Part shown: positions 49,352 through 58,975 of the stretch, piece by piece
Position numbering within the stretch: the first letter of the stretch is position 1
How the letters are laid out: each line of letters begins with the position of its first letter
DNA from: Gammaproteobacteria bacterium
GTDB lineage: Bacteria; Pseudomonadota; Gammaproteobacteria; S012-40
Reading direction: 5' to 3'
Length of the DNA stretch: 64,000 nucleotides
Assembly (NCBI GenBank): GCA_029884425.1
Contig: JAOUHV010000002.1
Location: 40,192 to 104,191 of the forward strand
Translations under genes and position numbers: made by a program
Notes under the pieces: generated by a model
Databases searched by the model: none
What the model saw: the letters and a program-made list of their open reading frames with translations, nothing else
Told to the model about the DNA's origin: nothing

Positions 49352-49708
49352 TTGAATTCCCCTGTAAATATGTCTTTAAAAATTGTGGTCCAGCAAGCGA
49401 ACTCGACATCATGCAAAACGTCGAATACTTGACTCAACCCGAAAACATTAAACGAAAGCCGGAAATGCATTTTCCGCGACCAGAGCCTGACCACAAAAAA
49501 TGAAAGGAAATCCTCTGAAAACAGTGGCCTATAGCAGCCATCTTCCGCCGTTTGCAACGCTTGACGTTTGCAAAACATTATTGCGCCGGGATTATACAGA
49601 CTTTTTACCATGCTCGATAGCCAAGAGTAGGCGGCAGAATGGCCGATGGAGCAACGCAGCGAGCTATTGCCCGCGCGCTGCACAACCAGATGAACAAGAT
49701 AACAAAGA
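49352..49708. other. 357-base gap between tRNA-Leu and tig
   Basis: No convincing gene. It holds the leader and promoter region of tig. A consensus -10 hexamer TATAAT lies at 49596-49591 on the minus strand, about 240 bases before tig, without a clear -35. A 113-residue frame on the minus strand (49342-49683) has low-complexity, non-family sequence and is not called. Confidence 0.6.
49591..49619 (-). promoter_or_regulatory. Possible tig promoter (-10 element)
   Basis: TATAAT at 49596-49591 on the minus strand. The hexamer 17 bases upstream is a poor -35 match, so only the -10 is supported. Confidence 0.4.
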
Positions 49709-49793
49709 TGGTGCGAAAGGAGAGACTCGAACTCTCACGGGTCACCCCGCTGGAACCTAAATCCAGTGCGTCTACCAATTTCGCCACTTTCGC
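49709..49793 (-). tRNA. tRNA-Leu (TAG)
   Basis: An 85-base class II tRNA with encoded CCA. Acceptor arm GCGAAAG/CTTTCGC, anticodon loop ATTTAGGTT (TAG), a long variable arm and T-loop AGTTCGAGT. It follows tRNA-Lys by 31 bases. Confidence 0.95.
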
Positions 49794-49824
49794 AATAGTC
49801 ACCCGATGCCGGATGACTTAAATA

Positions 49825-49900
49825 TGGTGGGCCGTCTGCGACTCGAACGCAGGACCAACGGATTAAAAGTCCGCTGCTCTACCGACTGAGCTAACGGCCC
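49825..49900 (-). tRNA. tRNA-Lys (TTT)
   Basis: A 76-base tRNA with encoded CCA. Acceptor arm GGGCCGT/ACGGCCC, D-arm TAGCTCAGTCGGTAGAGC, anticodon loop ACTTTTAAT (TTT), T-loop CGTTCGAGT. First of the Lys-Leu pair upstream of tig. Confidence 0.96.
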
Positions 49901-49915
49901 ATGGCAAGGGCGCAA

Positions 49916-49944
49916 ATTAAAACACAGCAAAATCAGCATTTCAA
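49916..49944 (-). promoter_or_regulatory. Sigma-70 promoter of the Lys-Leu tRNA genes
   Basis: TTGAAA (49944-49939), a 17-base spacer and TTTAAT (49921-49916) on the minus strand, followed by a GC-rich stretch (GCGCCC). It sits in the short gap after the MFS gene, 16 bases before tRNA-Lys. Confidence 0.7.
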
Positions 49945-49951
49945 CGCAAAA

Positions 49952-51097
49952 TTAGCGGTTTGGAAGAAATTTTAGTGCCAATAGCGCAGCAATTAAGCAC
50001 ATCGCCGCCGCCAGCGCATACGTCGTCAACGGCCCAGCCGAATCCCACAGATAACCGCTGTACAACGCACCGATAGCGCCACCGGCACCGAAGCTGACGC
50101 TGGTGTACAATGCCAAGCCCCGTCCCTGCAATTTGCCGGGGAAAAACTGGTGGAACAGGTGGATGGATACCGCGTGATACACCCCAAAACTCGCCGCGTG
50201 TAACAGTTGCGCAAAAAACATCACACTGTGCGATTCGACAAACTGACCGATCATCAGCCAGCGTACCGCACTGAGCAGCAGCGCCGCAGTCAGTAATCCG
50301 CGCGCGCTAAATCGTGCAAGCAGTCGCGTCATCACCATGAAGATCACGATCTCGGCCACCACGCCCAACGCCCAGTACAAACCAATCGTGCTGCGGCTGT
50401 AGCCGTGCTGTTCCAAATAAATCGAATAAAACGCGTAATACGGCCCGTGACTGGCCTGTAACAGCAAGCACACCAACAGCAAACCAATCACCTCGCGGCG
50501 ACGCAGCACCGCCAGCAACGATTGACTGTGATCTTCCGTCTGCAGGCCCGGCGCCTGCGGTGTTACCAGACTCACCAACCAGATGGAAGCCAGCATGCCC
50601 AGCATAATCGGCGGCAAACTCGCCACGCCATACGACTCCAGCACCGCCCCCAGCACCACCACCGCCAGCACAAAACCAATCGAGCCCCACAGGCGAATGT
50701 GGCTGTAGTCATGGGTATTTTTGCCAAGATGCGCCAAGGTATTGGCTTCAAATTGCGGCAAAGTGGCATTCCAGAAAAAGCTGAAGGCAAACATCACCAG
50801 CATCATCCACGCATAGGTCTGCGCGTAAAACACGCCGATAAATGCCAGCATCGCCAGCAGCGAGCCCCAGCGAATCACCGCCATGCGCCGCCCCGTGGCG
50901 TCTGCGATCCAACCCCACAGGTAGGGAGCCACCAGTTTGGTGGCCATCAGCACTGCCAGCAACTCACCGATTTCGTGCGCGGAAAATCCCAGGCTCTGGA
51001 GGTACAAGCCCCAATAGGGCACCAGCGCCCCCAGCCCGATGAAATAGAAGAGGTAAAAGCCGGACAGGCGCCAATACGGCGCTTGTCCCTGACTCAT
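49952..51097 (-). CDS. MFS transporter, phenylpropionate permease (HcaT)-like
   Basis: A 381-residue, 12-helix transporter. It begins [37 protein letters not shown], with the MFS loop motif [15 protein letters not shown] and the [12 protein letters not shown] and [14 protein letters not shown] motifs of the HcaT/LacY-like MFS_1 group. The substrate is unknown. Its ATG overlaps the aroC stop by four bases, so it is translated from the aroC message. A link to aromatic compounds through aroC is possible but unproven. Confidence 0.88.
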   Translation of the reverse strand: MSQGQAPYWRLSGFYLFYFIGLGALVPYWGLYLQSLGFSAHEIGELLAVLMATKLVAPYLWGWIADATGRRMAVIRWGSLLAMLAFIGVFYAQTYAWMMLVMFAFSFFWNATLPQFEANTLAHLGKNTHDYSHIRLWGSIGFVLAVVVLGAVLESYGVASLPPIMLGMLASIWLVSLVTPQAPGLQTEDHSQSLLAVLRRREVIGLLLVCLLLQASHGPYYAFYSIYLEQHGYSRSTIGLYWALGVVAEIVIFMVMTRLLARFSARGLLTAALLLSAVRWLMIGQFVESHSVMFFAQLLHAASFGVYHAVSIHLFHQFFPGKLQGRGLALYTSVSFGAGGAIGALYSGYLWDSAGPLTTYALAAAMCLIAALLALKFLPNR

Positions 51098-52194
51098 TTA
51101 ATCGAGGCGGGAATCACCGGCATGCCGGTATTCACGTCCGCATTTTGCGCGCGATGGCGCAGGAAGTGATCCATCAAGGTAATCGCCAGCATGGCCTCGG
51201 CAATCGGCGTTGCACGAATGCCCACGCAAGGATCGTGACGACCGGTAGTGATCACTTCGGCGGCCTCGCCCTGCAGGTTCACCGACTTGCCGGGCAAACG
51301 CAGACTGGAGGTCGGCTTGAGCGCGATGTGGGCAATAATGTCCTGACCGCTGGAGATACCACCCAACACGCCGCCGGCGTTGTTGGACAGAAAACCCTGC
51401 GGCGTCATCTCGTCACGGTGCTCAGTACCTTTTTGTTCAATACAGGCGAAGCCCGCACCGATTTCCACGCCTTTGACGGCATTGATGCTCATCAATGCGT
51501 GCGCGATGTCGGCATCCAGCCGATCAAAAATCGGTTCGCCCAAACCGGGAATCATGCCGCTGGCCACCACAGTTACCTTGGCACCAATGGAATCACCCGA
51601 TTTGCGCAGCGCATCCATGTAGTCTTCCAGCTCGGTCAATTGCTCGTTATTGGGCCAGAAAAAGGGATTGGTATTGACCACGTCCCACTGAATGTCGCCG
51701 TGCGCCTTGATCGGCCCCAACTGCGACAAATAACCTCGCACTTCGATGCCCTGGGTGGCGAGAAACTTCTTGGCCACACCGCCGGCGGCAACGCGAATCG
51801 CCGTTTCACGCGCCGATGAGCGCCCACCGCCGCGATAGTCGCGAATGCCGTATTTTTGCTGATAAGTGTAATCGGCATGACCAGGGCGGAACGTCGCCGC
51901 GATATTGGAATAATCCTTGGAGCGCTGGTCAGTGTTTTCGATCAGCAGACCAATCGGCGTTCCGGTGGTTTTGCCTTCGAACACCCCGGACAAAATACGC
52001 ACCAAATCGTCTTCGCGACGCTGGGTAGTATGGCGTGACGTGCCAGGCTTGCGTCTGTCCAGATCGATCTGCAAATCTTCTTCGGTCAACGGAATCCCCG
52101 GAGGACAGCCATCGACAATGCCTCCCAGAGCCGGACCGTGGCTTTCACCAAAGGTGGTCACTGTAAAAAGTTTGCCGAAGCTGTTACCTGACAT
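51094..52194 (-). CDS. aroC: Chorismate synthase
   Basis: A 366-residue FMN-dependent enzyme that converts EPSP to chorismate, the last common step to aromatic amino acids, folate and quinones. The ATG at 52194 gives the canonical start [28 protein letters not shown]; the longer frame to 52224 is not family-like. Other signatures are [37 protein letters not shown] and [18 protein letters not shown]. It lies between prmB and the MFS gene. Confidence 0.97.
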   Translation of the reverse strand: MSGNSFGKLFTVTTFGESHGPALGGIVDGCPPGIPLTEEDLQIDLDRRKPGTSRHTTQRREDDLVRILSGVFEGKTTGTPIGLLIENTDQRSKDYSNIAATFRPGHADYTYQQKYGIRDYRGGGRSSARETAIRVAAGGVAKKFLATQGIEVRGYLSQLGPIKAHGDIQWDVVNTNPFFWPNNEQLTELEDYMDALRKSGDSIGAKVTVVASGMIPGLGEPIFDRLDADIAHALMSINAVKGVEIGAGFACIEQKGTEHRDEMTPQGFLSNNAGGVLGGISSGQDIIAHIALKPTSSLRLPGKSVNLQGEAAEVITTGRHDPCVGIRATPIAEAMLAITLMDHFLRHRAQNADVNTGMPVIPASIK

Positions 52195-52253
52195 GACATT
52201 TTCTCGCAGATTTAAAAAACACAATTATACCGTCGTCGATCCCGACTGAAAAA

Positions 52254-53171
52254 TCAGCCGGCAAACTGGTCCGCGTATTCGATCAACTGATCGCGGGTGA
52301 ACAAAAATACACCATCGCCGCCGCGCGCCAGCTCCAGCCACATGAAGGGCACTTCCGGAAACGCCTGTTCCAGATTCGCCGCACTGGCACCCACCTCGAC
52401 CACCAGCACACCGTGCTCGGTAAGATGCTCGGCCGCTTCGCGCAAAATCACCCGTGTTGCATCCAGGCCATCTTCACCCGACCCCAGACCCAGCGCTGGC
52501 TCATGTTCAAATTCCACCGGCATGGCAGCCAGATCCATACTGTCAACATACGGCGGATTGGAAACGATCAGGTCGTAACGCTCTCCGTCCAGCGCGGCAA
52601 ACAAATCGCTCTGCACCAGTCGCACCTGATCTTGCAGATGCGCATGACGTTGCAAATTTTGCTGCGCCACTTCCAGCGCATCAGCAGAAATATCCACGCA
52701 ATCGACCATGGCATCGGGGAAGTACTGCGCGCACGCCATACCGATACAACCGCTGCCGGTGCACATGTCCAAAATGCGATGCACATTGTCAGATTCCAGC
52801 CAGGGCGCGAAGTGTTGTTCAATCAATTCAGCGATGGGCGAACGTGGCACCAATACGCGCGAATCCACATGGAACTGCATGTTGGCAAACCAGGCTTCAC
52901 CGGTCAGATACGCCGCAGGAATGCGCTCTTCGATGCGCCGACGAAACAACTCCAGCACCGCGCGTTTTTCCTCGCTGGTCAAACGTGACTCCATGTAGTG
53001 GCCGGGCAAATCATGCGGCAATTTCAGCGCATGCAAAACCAGATTGGCCGCTTCGTCCAGTGCATTGTCGGTGCCATGACCAAAATAAATGCCGGCACGA
53101 TTGAAGCTGGTAATGCCGTAGCGAATAAAATCGCGAATGCTGTGCAATTCCAGCAATAAAGTATCGTTCAT
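52254..53171 (-). CDS. prmB: Ribosomal protein L3 N5-glutamine methyltransferase
   Basis: About 305 residues from the ATG at 53171 (nine bases after AGAGAG); an ATG at 53177 is also possible. It methylates a glutamine of ribosomal protein L3 with SAM. The N-terminal helical domain reads IRDFIRYGITSFNRAGIYFGHGT, the PrmB form of the family. The SAM motif is ILDMCTGSGCIGMACAQYFPD and the glutamine-binding motif is VSNPPYVD. The neighbour aroC is the usual partner of prmB in proteobacteria. Confidence 0.94.
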   Translation of the reverse strand: MNDTLLLELHSIRDFIRYGITSFNRAGIYFGHGTDNALDEAANLVLHALKLPHDLPGHYMESRLTSEEKRAVLELFRRRIEERIPAAYLTGEAWFANMQFHVDSRVLVPRSPIAELIEQHFAPWLESDNVHRILDMCTGSGCIGMACAQYFPDAMVDCVDISADALEVAQQNLQRHAHLQDQVRLVQSDLFAALDGERYDLIVSNPPYVDSMDLAAMPVEFEHEPALGLGSGEDGLDATRVILREAAEHLTEHGVLVVEVGASAANLEQAFPEVPFMWLELARGGDGVFLFTRDQLIEYADQFAG

Positions 53172-53181
53172 TGTCATCTCT

Positions 53182-54204
53182 CTAAATCCAGCCAGACACG
53201 TTGCGCGCAATCACATCGCACAATGCCTGGACGTGATCCTCGCGATCATTGAGCGCGGGAATGTAATGGAACTGTAGTCCGCCATGTCCAATAAAGTGCT
53301 GGCGATTTTCCACGTTGATTTCTTCAATGGTTTCCAGACAGTCTGCCGAAAACCCAGGGCAAACCACTTCAACACTTTCCAGCCCTTCTTTGCCCCAGCG
53401 GATCAGGGTTTCATCGGTATAGGGACGCAGCCACTCTTCCTTGCCAAAACGTGACTGGTAACTGACCTGCCACTCATCCGACTGTAAACCAAGCTGGTTG
53501 GCGGTCGCCTTGGCGGTTGCCTCGCAGTGAGTGCGATAGGGGTCACCGTTATCGACATAGCGCTGCGGCATACCGTGAAAAGAAAACAGCAAACGTTTGG
53601 CCCGGCCATGCTGTTGCCAATGCTCGCGAATGCTACTGGCCAAGGCAGAGATATAACCCGGGTGAACGTGGTATTCATTCACGGTGCGAATTTCCGGCAT
53701 GCGCCGCCAGCGCTGCAACTCAGTGAATACCGCGTCATGCACCGACGCCACCGTCGATGCCGAATATTGTGGATACAACGGCAGCACCAGCACGCGGCCC
53801 ACACCGGCTTTTTTCAGACTGGCCAAACCGTGTGCCACCGATGGTTGACCGTAACGCATCGCCAACTGACAAACGACTTTATCGCCCCATTGTTGCTGCA
53901 GACGCCCGCTAATAGCCTGGGTCTGGGCACGACTGATCACCAGCAGGGGCGCGCCCTGTTCGGTCCACACGCTCTGATAGGCATGGGCAGACTTGGCCGG
54001 ACGAGTACGCAGGATAATGCCATTGAGGATTAACCACCACAAAGGCCGGGACATTTCCACTACTCGCGGGTCCCAGAGAAATTCTTTCAGGTATGGCTTG
54101 AGGGCAGCGGCGGTCGGCGCCTCAGGAGAACCCAGGTTCACCAGCAATACGCCAATTTTGCCCCAATTGTCTACGGCGTCAGCCGCATCGCCAAGGTAGT
54201 TCAT
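53182..54204 (-). CDS. hemH: Ferrochelatase
   Basis: A 340-residue enzyme that inserts Fe(II) into protoporphyrin IX, the last step of haem synthesis. Family marks: GVLLVNLGSPEAPT, YQSVWTEQGAPLL, VLPLYPQYSASTVAS, the catalytic His in LLFSFHGMPQRYV, YQSRFGKEEWLRPYTDET and the Glu in CPGFSADCLETIEEI. Its stop lies just before the prmB start, suggesting co-transcription with prmB-aroC. Confidence 0.96.
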   Translation of the reverse strand: MNYLGDAADAVDNWGKIGVLLVNLGSPEAPTAAALKPYLKEFLWDPRVVEMSRPLWWLILNGIILRTRPAKSAHAYQSVWTEQGAPLLVISRAQTQAISGRLQQQWGDKVVCQLAMRYGQPSVAHGLASLKKAGVGRVLVLPLYPQYSASTVASVHDAVFTELQRWRRMPEIRTVNEYHVHPGYISALASSIREHWQQHGRAKRLLFSFHGMPQRYVDNGDPYRTHCEATAKATANQLGLQSDEWQVSYQSRFGKEEWLRPYTDETLIRWGKEGLESVEVVCPGFSADCLETIEEINVENRQHFIGHGGLQFHYIPALNDREDHVQALCDVIARNVSGWI

Positions 54205-54272
54205 CCCCGTTCCCGCTCCACTTTTTTGAAGCAGGGAGTTTACCGGAATGACCAGAAAAGTACACCGCCGGG

Positions 54273-55706
54273 CTAGGCGGCGATCACCTTGTTAAGCATG
54301 GGGCCAATATCAGATTGGATCTGCAACATATGTGTCTGCGCCATCTTCAGCGCGTCGTGATCCAGGCCGGCCTGTTGTAGACAATCCGCCGGCACGTCCA
54401 TCACCGGCATATCACCAACTCCCAACTTGGCCAGCAACAAATCAGCCACGGTCATCAGCCTGGCAAATGCCTGATCCCCGCCGGCGTATTCCAAATCATG
54501 GTGCGCAGCCGCACAATGTTGCAGCAGATCGTCCAGATTCCACGCAGCCAGCAATGCTTCGCCCGCCTCGACATGGGTAATTGCCAGGGTACGACGCTCA
54601 AGCTCCACCAGACTGACTTCGGACTGCTTCGAACTAAGCCGATTCAGCAACGAGTATTCGGTCGGGAACAACTGCGCCAACACCAAATAACCAATGTTGT
54701 GCAGCAAACCCGCAAGAAACGCCGTGCTCAATCGATTACGCAATTCCGGCAACGATGAACAGGACGCCAGATATTGGCAAGTGATTGCGCTGAAAAACGC
54801 ATCACGCCAAAGATTGGCCAACCCCAACCGGCCCTCGCGAGGACCGTGAAAATGATTGCAAAGCGACAATCCCAGCGCCAGATCCAGCGCTTGCTCCAAC
54901 CCCAGCACATGGTGAATCGCCTCATGCACCGATTGCAGCTTGCCCTGATAGGCAAACACCGGCGAACTGGCGTAGCGCAACAGATTGGCCACCAGTACCG
55001 GGTCTTGCTCAATAATTTTTACCGCTCGCACCACGTCGCGGTTGGCATCGCCTCGCAACGTCACCAACTGTGCGGCGATACCGGGAATAACAGGCAATTC
55101 CATGCCCCGACGAAATCGTTCGCGCAGACCGGACATTTCGCCCGCCGCAAACGTCACGCTTCCCGACTTGGCTCCCTGTATCTGCGGTACGTGCTTTATT
55201 TCCTGCACGAAGCTGCGCGCCTGCCGTCCAAAATGACCAATCTGCGCATCACTACACATGCGCGCAAACGCCGTCTTGGACAACCGAATCACCGCATTGG
55301 CTGATCCAGAGGCTACGTACAGCGCTGTTTGTTCACACAGACTCTGCTCAATAACCCAGGGCAAATTGAACAGTCTATGCCAGGGAGGCAGCATGATGGG
55401 TTCATAACCCAACAACTGACCATAAAACTGTTTGGCGTACGCCAAGGTTAGTCGACGATTGAGTTGTCGATTCAGCGCCTCAAAATCCAGCCCTTGATCC
55501 GCCGCCAGCGATACCAGAATGGCGCCTCGATCATCTGCCAGCAACACTGTTTTGACCAGTTGCCGTGGCGAAATCCCCACCGCACCGGCTACATCAAACG
55601 TGCTGTCCACGGTTTTGTGGGCAATCACATCGTAGGCGATATTTAATCTTTTCAAGTATCTCTGCGAGATATCCAAACACGACATACCAGTAACCTTATG
55701 GCTCAT
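54273..55706 (-). CDS. YbaK-type deacylase domain fused to HDOD domain
   Basis: A 477-residue fusion. Residues about 10-165 resemble YbaK/ProX trans-editing domains that hydrolyse mischarged tRNA (VIAHKTVDSTFDVAGAVGISPRQLVKTVLL, LSLAADQ-like VSLAADQGLDFEAL). Residues about 195-400 are an HDOD domain: LPVIPGIAAQLVTLRGDANRDVVRAVKIIEQDPVLVANLLRYA and FLAGLLHNIGYLVLAQLFP. HDOD lacks the metal-binding HD residues and is used in signalling and stress control. The fusion occurs in other gammaproteobacteria, but its role is not settled. A second possible ATG lies at residue 8. It is followed by hemH on the same strand. Confidence 0.85.
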   Translation of the reverse strand: MSHKVTGMSCLDISQRYLKRLNIAYDVIAHKTVDSTFDVAGAVGISPRQLVKTVLLADDRGAILVSLAADQGLDFEALNRQLNRRLTLAYAKQFYGQLLGYEPIMLPPWHRLFNLPWVIEQSLCEQTALYVASGSANAVIRLSKTAFARMCSDAQIGHFGRQARSFVQEIKHVPQIQGAKSGSVTFAAGEMSGLRERFRRGMELPVIPGIAAQLVTLRGDANRDVVRAVKIIEQDPVLVANLLRYASSPVFAYQGKLQSVHEAIHHVLGLEQALDLALGLSLCNHFHGPREGRLGLANLWRDAFFSAITCQYLASCSSLPELRNRLSTAFLAGLLHNIGYLVLAQLFPTEYSLLNRLSSKQSEVSLVELERRTLAITHVEAGEALLAAWNLDDLLQHCAAAHHDLEYAGGDQAFARLMTVADLLLAKLGVGDMPVMDVPADCLQQAGLDHDALKMAQTHMLQIQSDIGPMLNKVIAA

Positions 55707-55751
55707 CCCACAGTTGTCCGCCGACCTAAGCCGGCATTTTTTTTTGTTTTG

Positions 55752-56030
55752 TCAGTGTCCAGCGCCGGCAATCTGGCTATCGATTTCCGCTTCAGCGTCC
55801 AACCAATCCTGCATGGGGTTGCCGCCGACAAATCCTCGGCTTTGCGCACGAAAATAAGCCGCATCACGAATCATTTGTTCACGCTGCATACCTGAAACTG
55901 AAGCCGTTTTTTTCGTCGCCTTGCTCGTGCTTTTAGTGGTCGTCGCACGACGCGCTTTGGGTTTGGCGGCGCTATCCGCAGTTGTTCTGGTAACGGCGGC
56001 CTTTCGGCTACGCACTTTGGTCTCTGCCAT
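55752..56030 (-). CDS. DUF2934 protein with Lys/Ala/Thr-rich tail
   Basis: A 92-residue protein (ATG at 56030, seven bases after AAGGAA). The N-terminal 45 residues are basic, low-complexity sequence (KAAVTRTTADSAAKPKARRATTTKSTSKATKK), like a histone H1 tail. The C-terminal part REQMIRDAAYFRAQSRGFVGGNPMQDWLDAEAEID matches DUF2934, a short helical domain of unknown function. DNA binding through the basic tail is an inference. It lies between the YbaK-HDOD and LpxC-like genes on the same strand. Confidence 0.8.
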   Translation of the reverse strand: MAETKVRSRKAAVTRTTADSAAKPKARRATTTKSTSKATKKTASVSGMQREQMIRDAAYFRAQSRGFVGGNPMQDWLDAEAEIDSQIAGAGH

Positions 56031-56066
56031 GGTCATTTCCTTGTATTCTCAATTTAACTTGCTTCA

Positions 56067-56861
56067 CTATCCGGTGTTGCCCTGCGCGCCCGCCGCAGCC
56101 TGCAGACCAGGAACATACTGAATCCACGCATCCGGCGAATCCATCAATCGGCGCAATAACGCCAGATTGAGCGCGCGATTGGCACCACACCCCACGTACA
56201 TCCCCTGAAAACGCACCTGCAGCAAACTCAAATCCGCCAGACACGCTAACACGTCGTGGCGGTTGAAAACGCTGGTGTCTCCGCCCTCACGGGATTGATG
56301 CGGCAAAGGCTGCGCGCCGGCATGGCGCACACAGGACTCAAACGTGGCGCGACGGATATCGACCACCACATCTCGCAAATTAACCGCATGCTGCTTGCGC
56401 CCCTGAGAGCGCAGACAAGCCACACGCAAGTTTTGCGCCGGTAATACGCGTGCCCAGCTGCCATGATGCTGAACCAACAGGGGAGACTCCACTTTTAGGA
56501 CTCTCCTTGGCTGAGTTTGTTGCACTACGCCCGCAGAATGCAGCAACGCAACAAACGACGAAGCGCCACCATCCATTTCCGGGACTTCCGGGTAATTCAG
56601 CTCAATCACCGCGTTATCGATGCCCACGCCGTACATTGCCGCCAGCAGTTTTTCGCAATTGCGAATCACCTGCTCTTGTTGCCCCAAGCTCAAACCATAC
56701 TCCGGCATGGCATCTGCCAAGGTCGCCGCCAACTGCCAACCCAGAACATCAAACACAATGCCGCAATTTTCCGCTGCGGGATGTATGCGCATCTGCACCT
56801 GTTGAGCGCTATAGCGCGCCAGTCCCTTCGCCTGCACGGTAAAACGCAATGTCTGCTGCAT
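56067..56861 (-). CDS. LpxC-like protein lacking zinc and catalytic residues (pseudoenzyme)
   Basis: A 264-residue protein from the ATG at 56861 (GGAAG upstream). LpxC deacetylates UDP-3-O-acyl-GlcNAc in lipid A synthesis. The homology is clear: QTLRFTVQAKGLARYSAQQVQ with MRIHPAAENCGIVF, then KLLAAMYGVGIDNAVIELNYPEVPEMDGGASSFV, close to the E. coli stretch containing [27 protein letters not shown]. The zinc ligands are not kept: E. coli His79 is Lys71 here, and Asp242 is Ala206; only His238 (His202) remains. The catalytic His265 is Arg229 and the His19 region reads RYS. Glu78 and Asp246 are retained (Glu70, Asp210). It is therefore unlikely to be an active deacetylase; a regulatory or substrate-binding paralogue is inferred. 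No other lipid A genes are near. Confidence 0.8.
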   Translation of the reverse strand: MQQTLRFTVQAKGLARYSAQQVQMRIHPAAENCGIVFDVLGWQLAATLADAMPEYGLSLGQQEQVIRNCEKLLAAMYGVGIDNAVIELNYPEVPEMDGGASSFVALLHSAGVVQQTQPRRVLKVESPLLVQHHGSWARVLPAQNLRVACLRSQGRKQHAVNLRDVVVDIRRATFESCVRHAGAQPLPHQSREGGDTSVFNRHDVLACLADLSLLQVRFQGMYVGCGANRALNLALLRRLMDSPDAWIQYVPGLQAAAGAQGNTG

Positions 56862-56970
56862 GTCTAATCTTCCAAAATGACAGGGAGATGAAATACCAAT
56901 ACATCTCAGCAATCATCGACATTTTGCAGGGTTACTTGAGTAAACTTCAACGCCACATTTTGCGCCACCA

Positions 56971-57000
56971 CAAAAAAGAAAAGGCGACAAATGCCGCCTT
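56971..57000 (-). terminator. Rho-independent terminator after dnaQ
   Basis: AAGGCG and CGCCTT pair around an 8-base loop on the minus strand, followed by TTTTCTTTTTT. It lies 25 bases after the dnaQ stop. Confidence 0.75.
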
Positions 57001-57024
57001 AACATATTGTTTTATCTTAAATAA

Positions 57025-57726
57025 TTATTTTCGCCAGATCGTCGCACCAGACGACGCCTTGTCAATTTTTTCCAGACGCTCTTCATGCGCGAGCAATTCG
57101 CCGGCGCTGGCGTAACACACCCGCAATGGCTGATTGCGGTCCAGTCGACGAATCGTGCTTACTGCCGGCCCGCCGGCCTCACCCTGACCATCAAACCCCA
57201 GACTGACCTGACCACCGGTCATGGCCAGATAGACGTCAGCAAGAATTTCCGCGTCTAACAACGCGCCGTGCAATTCGCGATGGGCATTGCTGATGTCGTA
57301 GCGTTTGCACAACGCATCCAGGTTGTTCTTCTGCCCCGGATGCAGTCTGCGCGCCATTTCCAGGGTATCGAGTACCGTGCAATAGTCTTCGATTCGACCC
57401 CACTGCGCACCCAACAGCGACAATTCGTAATTGATAAAGCCCACGTCGAACGCCGCGTTGTGAATGACCAACTGCGCACCGCTGACAAAGTCAATAAAAC
57501 TACGGGCTACGGTCGCGAACAGCGGCTTATCGGCGAGAAACTCGCTGGTAATACCGTGCACCTGCAGTGCGCCTTCTTCACTGTCACGCTGTGGATTAAT
57601 GTACTGGTGATAGGTGTTGCCGGTGACCACACGATCAATCACCTCGACACAGCCAATTTCGATAATGCGATTGCCCTGCGAAACCTCCACGCCGGTGGTT
57701 TCGGTATCGAATACGATTTGTCTCAT
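57025..57726 (-). CDS. dnaQ: DNA polymerase III epsilon subunit (3'-5' proofreading exonuclease)
   Basis: A 233-residue DEDDh exonuclease. Exo I is QIVFDTETTGVEV (catalytic Asp and Glu), Exo II QLVIHNAAFDVGFINYEL, and Exo III HRELHGALLDAEILADVYLAM with the catalytic His and Asp. The C-terminal tail (from about residue 185) would bind the polymerase alpha subunit. It follows rnhA by three bases on the same strand; rnhA and dnaQ are adjacent in many gammaproteobacteria. Confidence 0.95.
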   Translation of the reverse strand: MRQIVFDTETTGVEVSQGNRIIEIGCVEVIDRVVTGNTYHQYINPQRDSEEGALQVHGITSEFLADKPLFATVARSFIDFVSGAQLVIHNAAFDVGFINYELSLLGAQWGRIEDYCTVLDTLEMARRLHPGQKNNLDALCKRYDISNAHRELHGALLDAEILADVYLAMTGGQVSLGFDGQGEAGGPAVSTIRRLDRNQPLRVCYASAGELLAHEERLEKIDKASSGATIWRK

Positions 57727-57729
57727 GCG

Positions 57730-58182
57730 TTATCCCATTATTTCTTCAACGCCGCGATTGGCCAATTGGTCCACGCGCTCGTTTTCATCATGGCCATTAT
57801 GCCCCCGCACCCAGTGCCAACTGACCTCATGTTTGGCCACCAGCTCGTCCAGTTGCATCCACAAATCCTGGTTTTTGACCGGCTTTTTGTCTGCGGTTTT
57901 CCAACCTTTGGCCTTCCAGCCTGCCAGCCACTGGGTCATGCCATTTTTGACGTACTGGGAATCGGTGGTAATCAGCACCCGACAGGGGCGCTTCAGTGCC
58001 TCCAGCCCACGAATCACCGCCGTCATTTCCATGCGGTTATTGGTGGTCTGCGGCTCGCCGCCGTACAGTTCCTTTTCCGTGCCGTTGTGACGCAACAACA
58101 CGCCCCAGCCACCGGGGCCGGGATTGCCCTTGCAGGCACCGTCAGTAAACAATTCAGTCACATTATTTTCGCTGGTAGCCAT
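57730..58182 (-). CDS. rnhA: Ribonuclease HI
   Basis: A 150-residue enzyme that cleaves RNA in RNA-DNA hybrids. Catalytic residues are visible as Asp in [17 protein letters not shown], Glu in [13 protein letters not shown], Asp in [11 protein letters not shown] and Asp in [12 protein letters not shown], with the basic handle region ([16 protein letters not shown]). Its start overlaps the end of the methyltransferase gene by 20 bases. Confidence 0.97.
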   Translation of the reverse strand: MATSENNVTELFTDGACKGNPGPGGWGVLLRHNGTEKELYGGEPQTTNNRMEMTAVIRGLEALKRPCRVLITTDSQYVKNGMTQWLAGWKAKGWKTADKKPVKNQDLWMQLDELVAKHEVSWHWVRGHNGHDENERVDQLANRGVEEIMG

Positions 58183-58975
58183 TACGCGTCTCCACCAAAT
58201 CAGCTGCCAACAATCGCCGCTTGCGTTGCCACCGCGGCTTGATCGGGGTGATCGGAATCACCCGTTTGCGAACCACATACAAAGTCACCCCGCCAAACGC
58301 AGGCCAGAGCCGTTCGCCCCACCCGTCCAGCGGTGCCATCCAGCGCTGTACCTCCGGGTGACCAATGGGCGGACGATGGAAAAACGTCCGCACCTCACGC
58401 ACCTGAAAACCCAGCACCTCCAGCCAATCCTTGGTGCGTATCGGATTGATAAACCGGCAACACCAAGGTGCCTGCTTGTTTTCACCAAAAGTAAGCGCCC
58501 GCCTCATCCCCCAAAGACTCCAGGGGTTAAAGACCAGCAGCACCACATGCCCTTCGGGTATCAAAATGCGCTCGACCTCGCGCAGCACCTGATGCGGTTG
58601 CGGATGCATTTCCAGGGTGTGGGGCAAAATAACGACATCAACACTGTCCGAGGCCAACGGAATCTGCGCCGCATCGGCCAGCAACATCCGCTGCGATGCC
58701 GGCAAGGTCAAATCAGGATCGGCGACAACCTTGTGACGAACACAGCTCTCGGCCAGATAATCCGTGTCATACAAATACCCCAGCTGCACCAGGTGATAAC
58801 CGAACAGCATGGGCAGAACCTGCTGCAGGGCGGTGCGCTCCTCACGGGCCAACACCTCCCCCAAACCCTCGGCGTACCAGCGTCGCATCTGCTGACCAAC
58901 GCGGATCACGGCCTCGGAACTGTACTCCGGCTCCGGTGACGAATAACCGTTAAGTTGTCCCAAGCTAAATTTCAC
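58163..58975 (-). CDS. Class I SAM-dependent methyltransferase
   Basis: A 270-residue protein of the Methyltransf_11 group. Motifs seen are [41 protein letters not shown] and [18 protein letters not shown]; the glycine-rich SAM loop is not obvious, so motif I is divergent. The C-terminus is basic ([15 protein letters not shown]). It is the usual neighbour of rnhA-dnaQ in gammaproteobacteria, where the function is not established. The rnhA start lies inside its 3' end. Confidence 0.85.
   Translation of the reverse strand: MKFSLGQLNGYSSPEPEYSSEAVIRVGQQMRRWYAEGLGEVLAREERTALQQVLPMLFGYHLVQLGYLYDTDYLAESCVRHKVVADPDLTLPASQRMLLADAAQIPLASDSVDVVILPHTLEMHPQPHQVLREVERILIPEGHVVLLVFNPWSLWGMRRALTFGENKQAPWCCRFINPIRTKDWLEVLGFQVREVRTFFHRPPIGHPEVQRWMAPLDGWGERLWPAFGGVTLYVVRKRVIPITPIKPRWQRKRRLLAADLVETRNGYQRK

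Noticed and set aside
49342..49683. 113-residue minus-strand frame upstream of tig
   Set aside because: It overlaps the tig start and the leader region; no ribosome site or recognisable motif.
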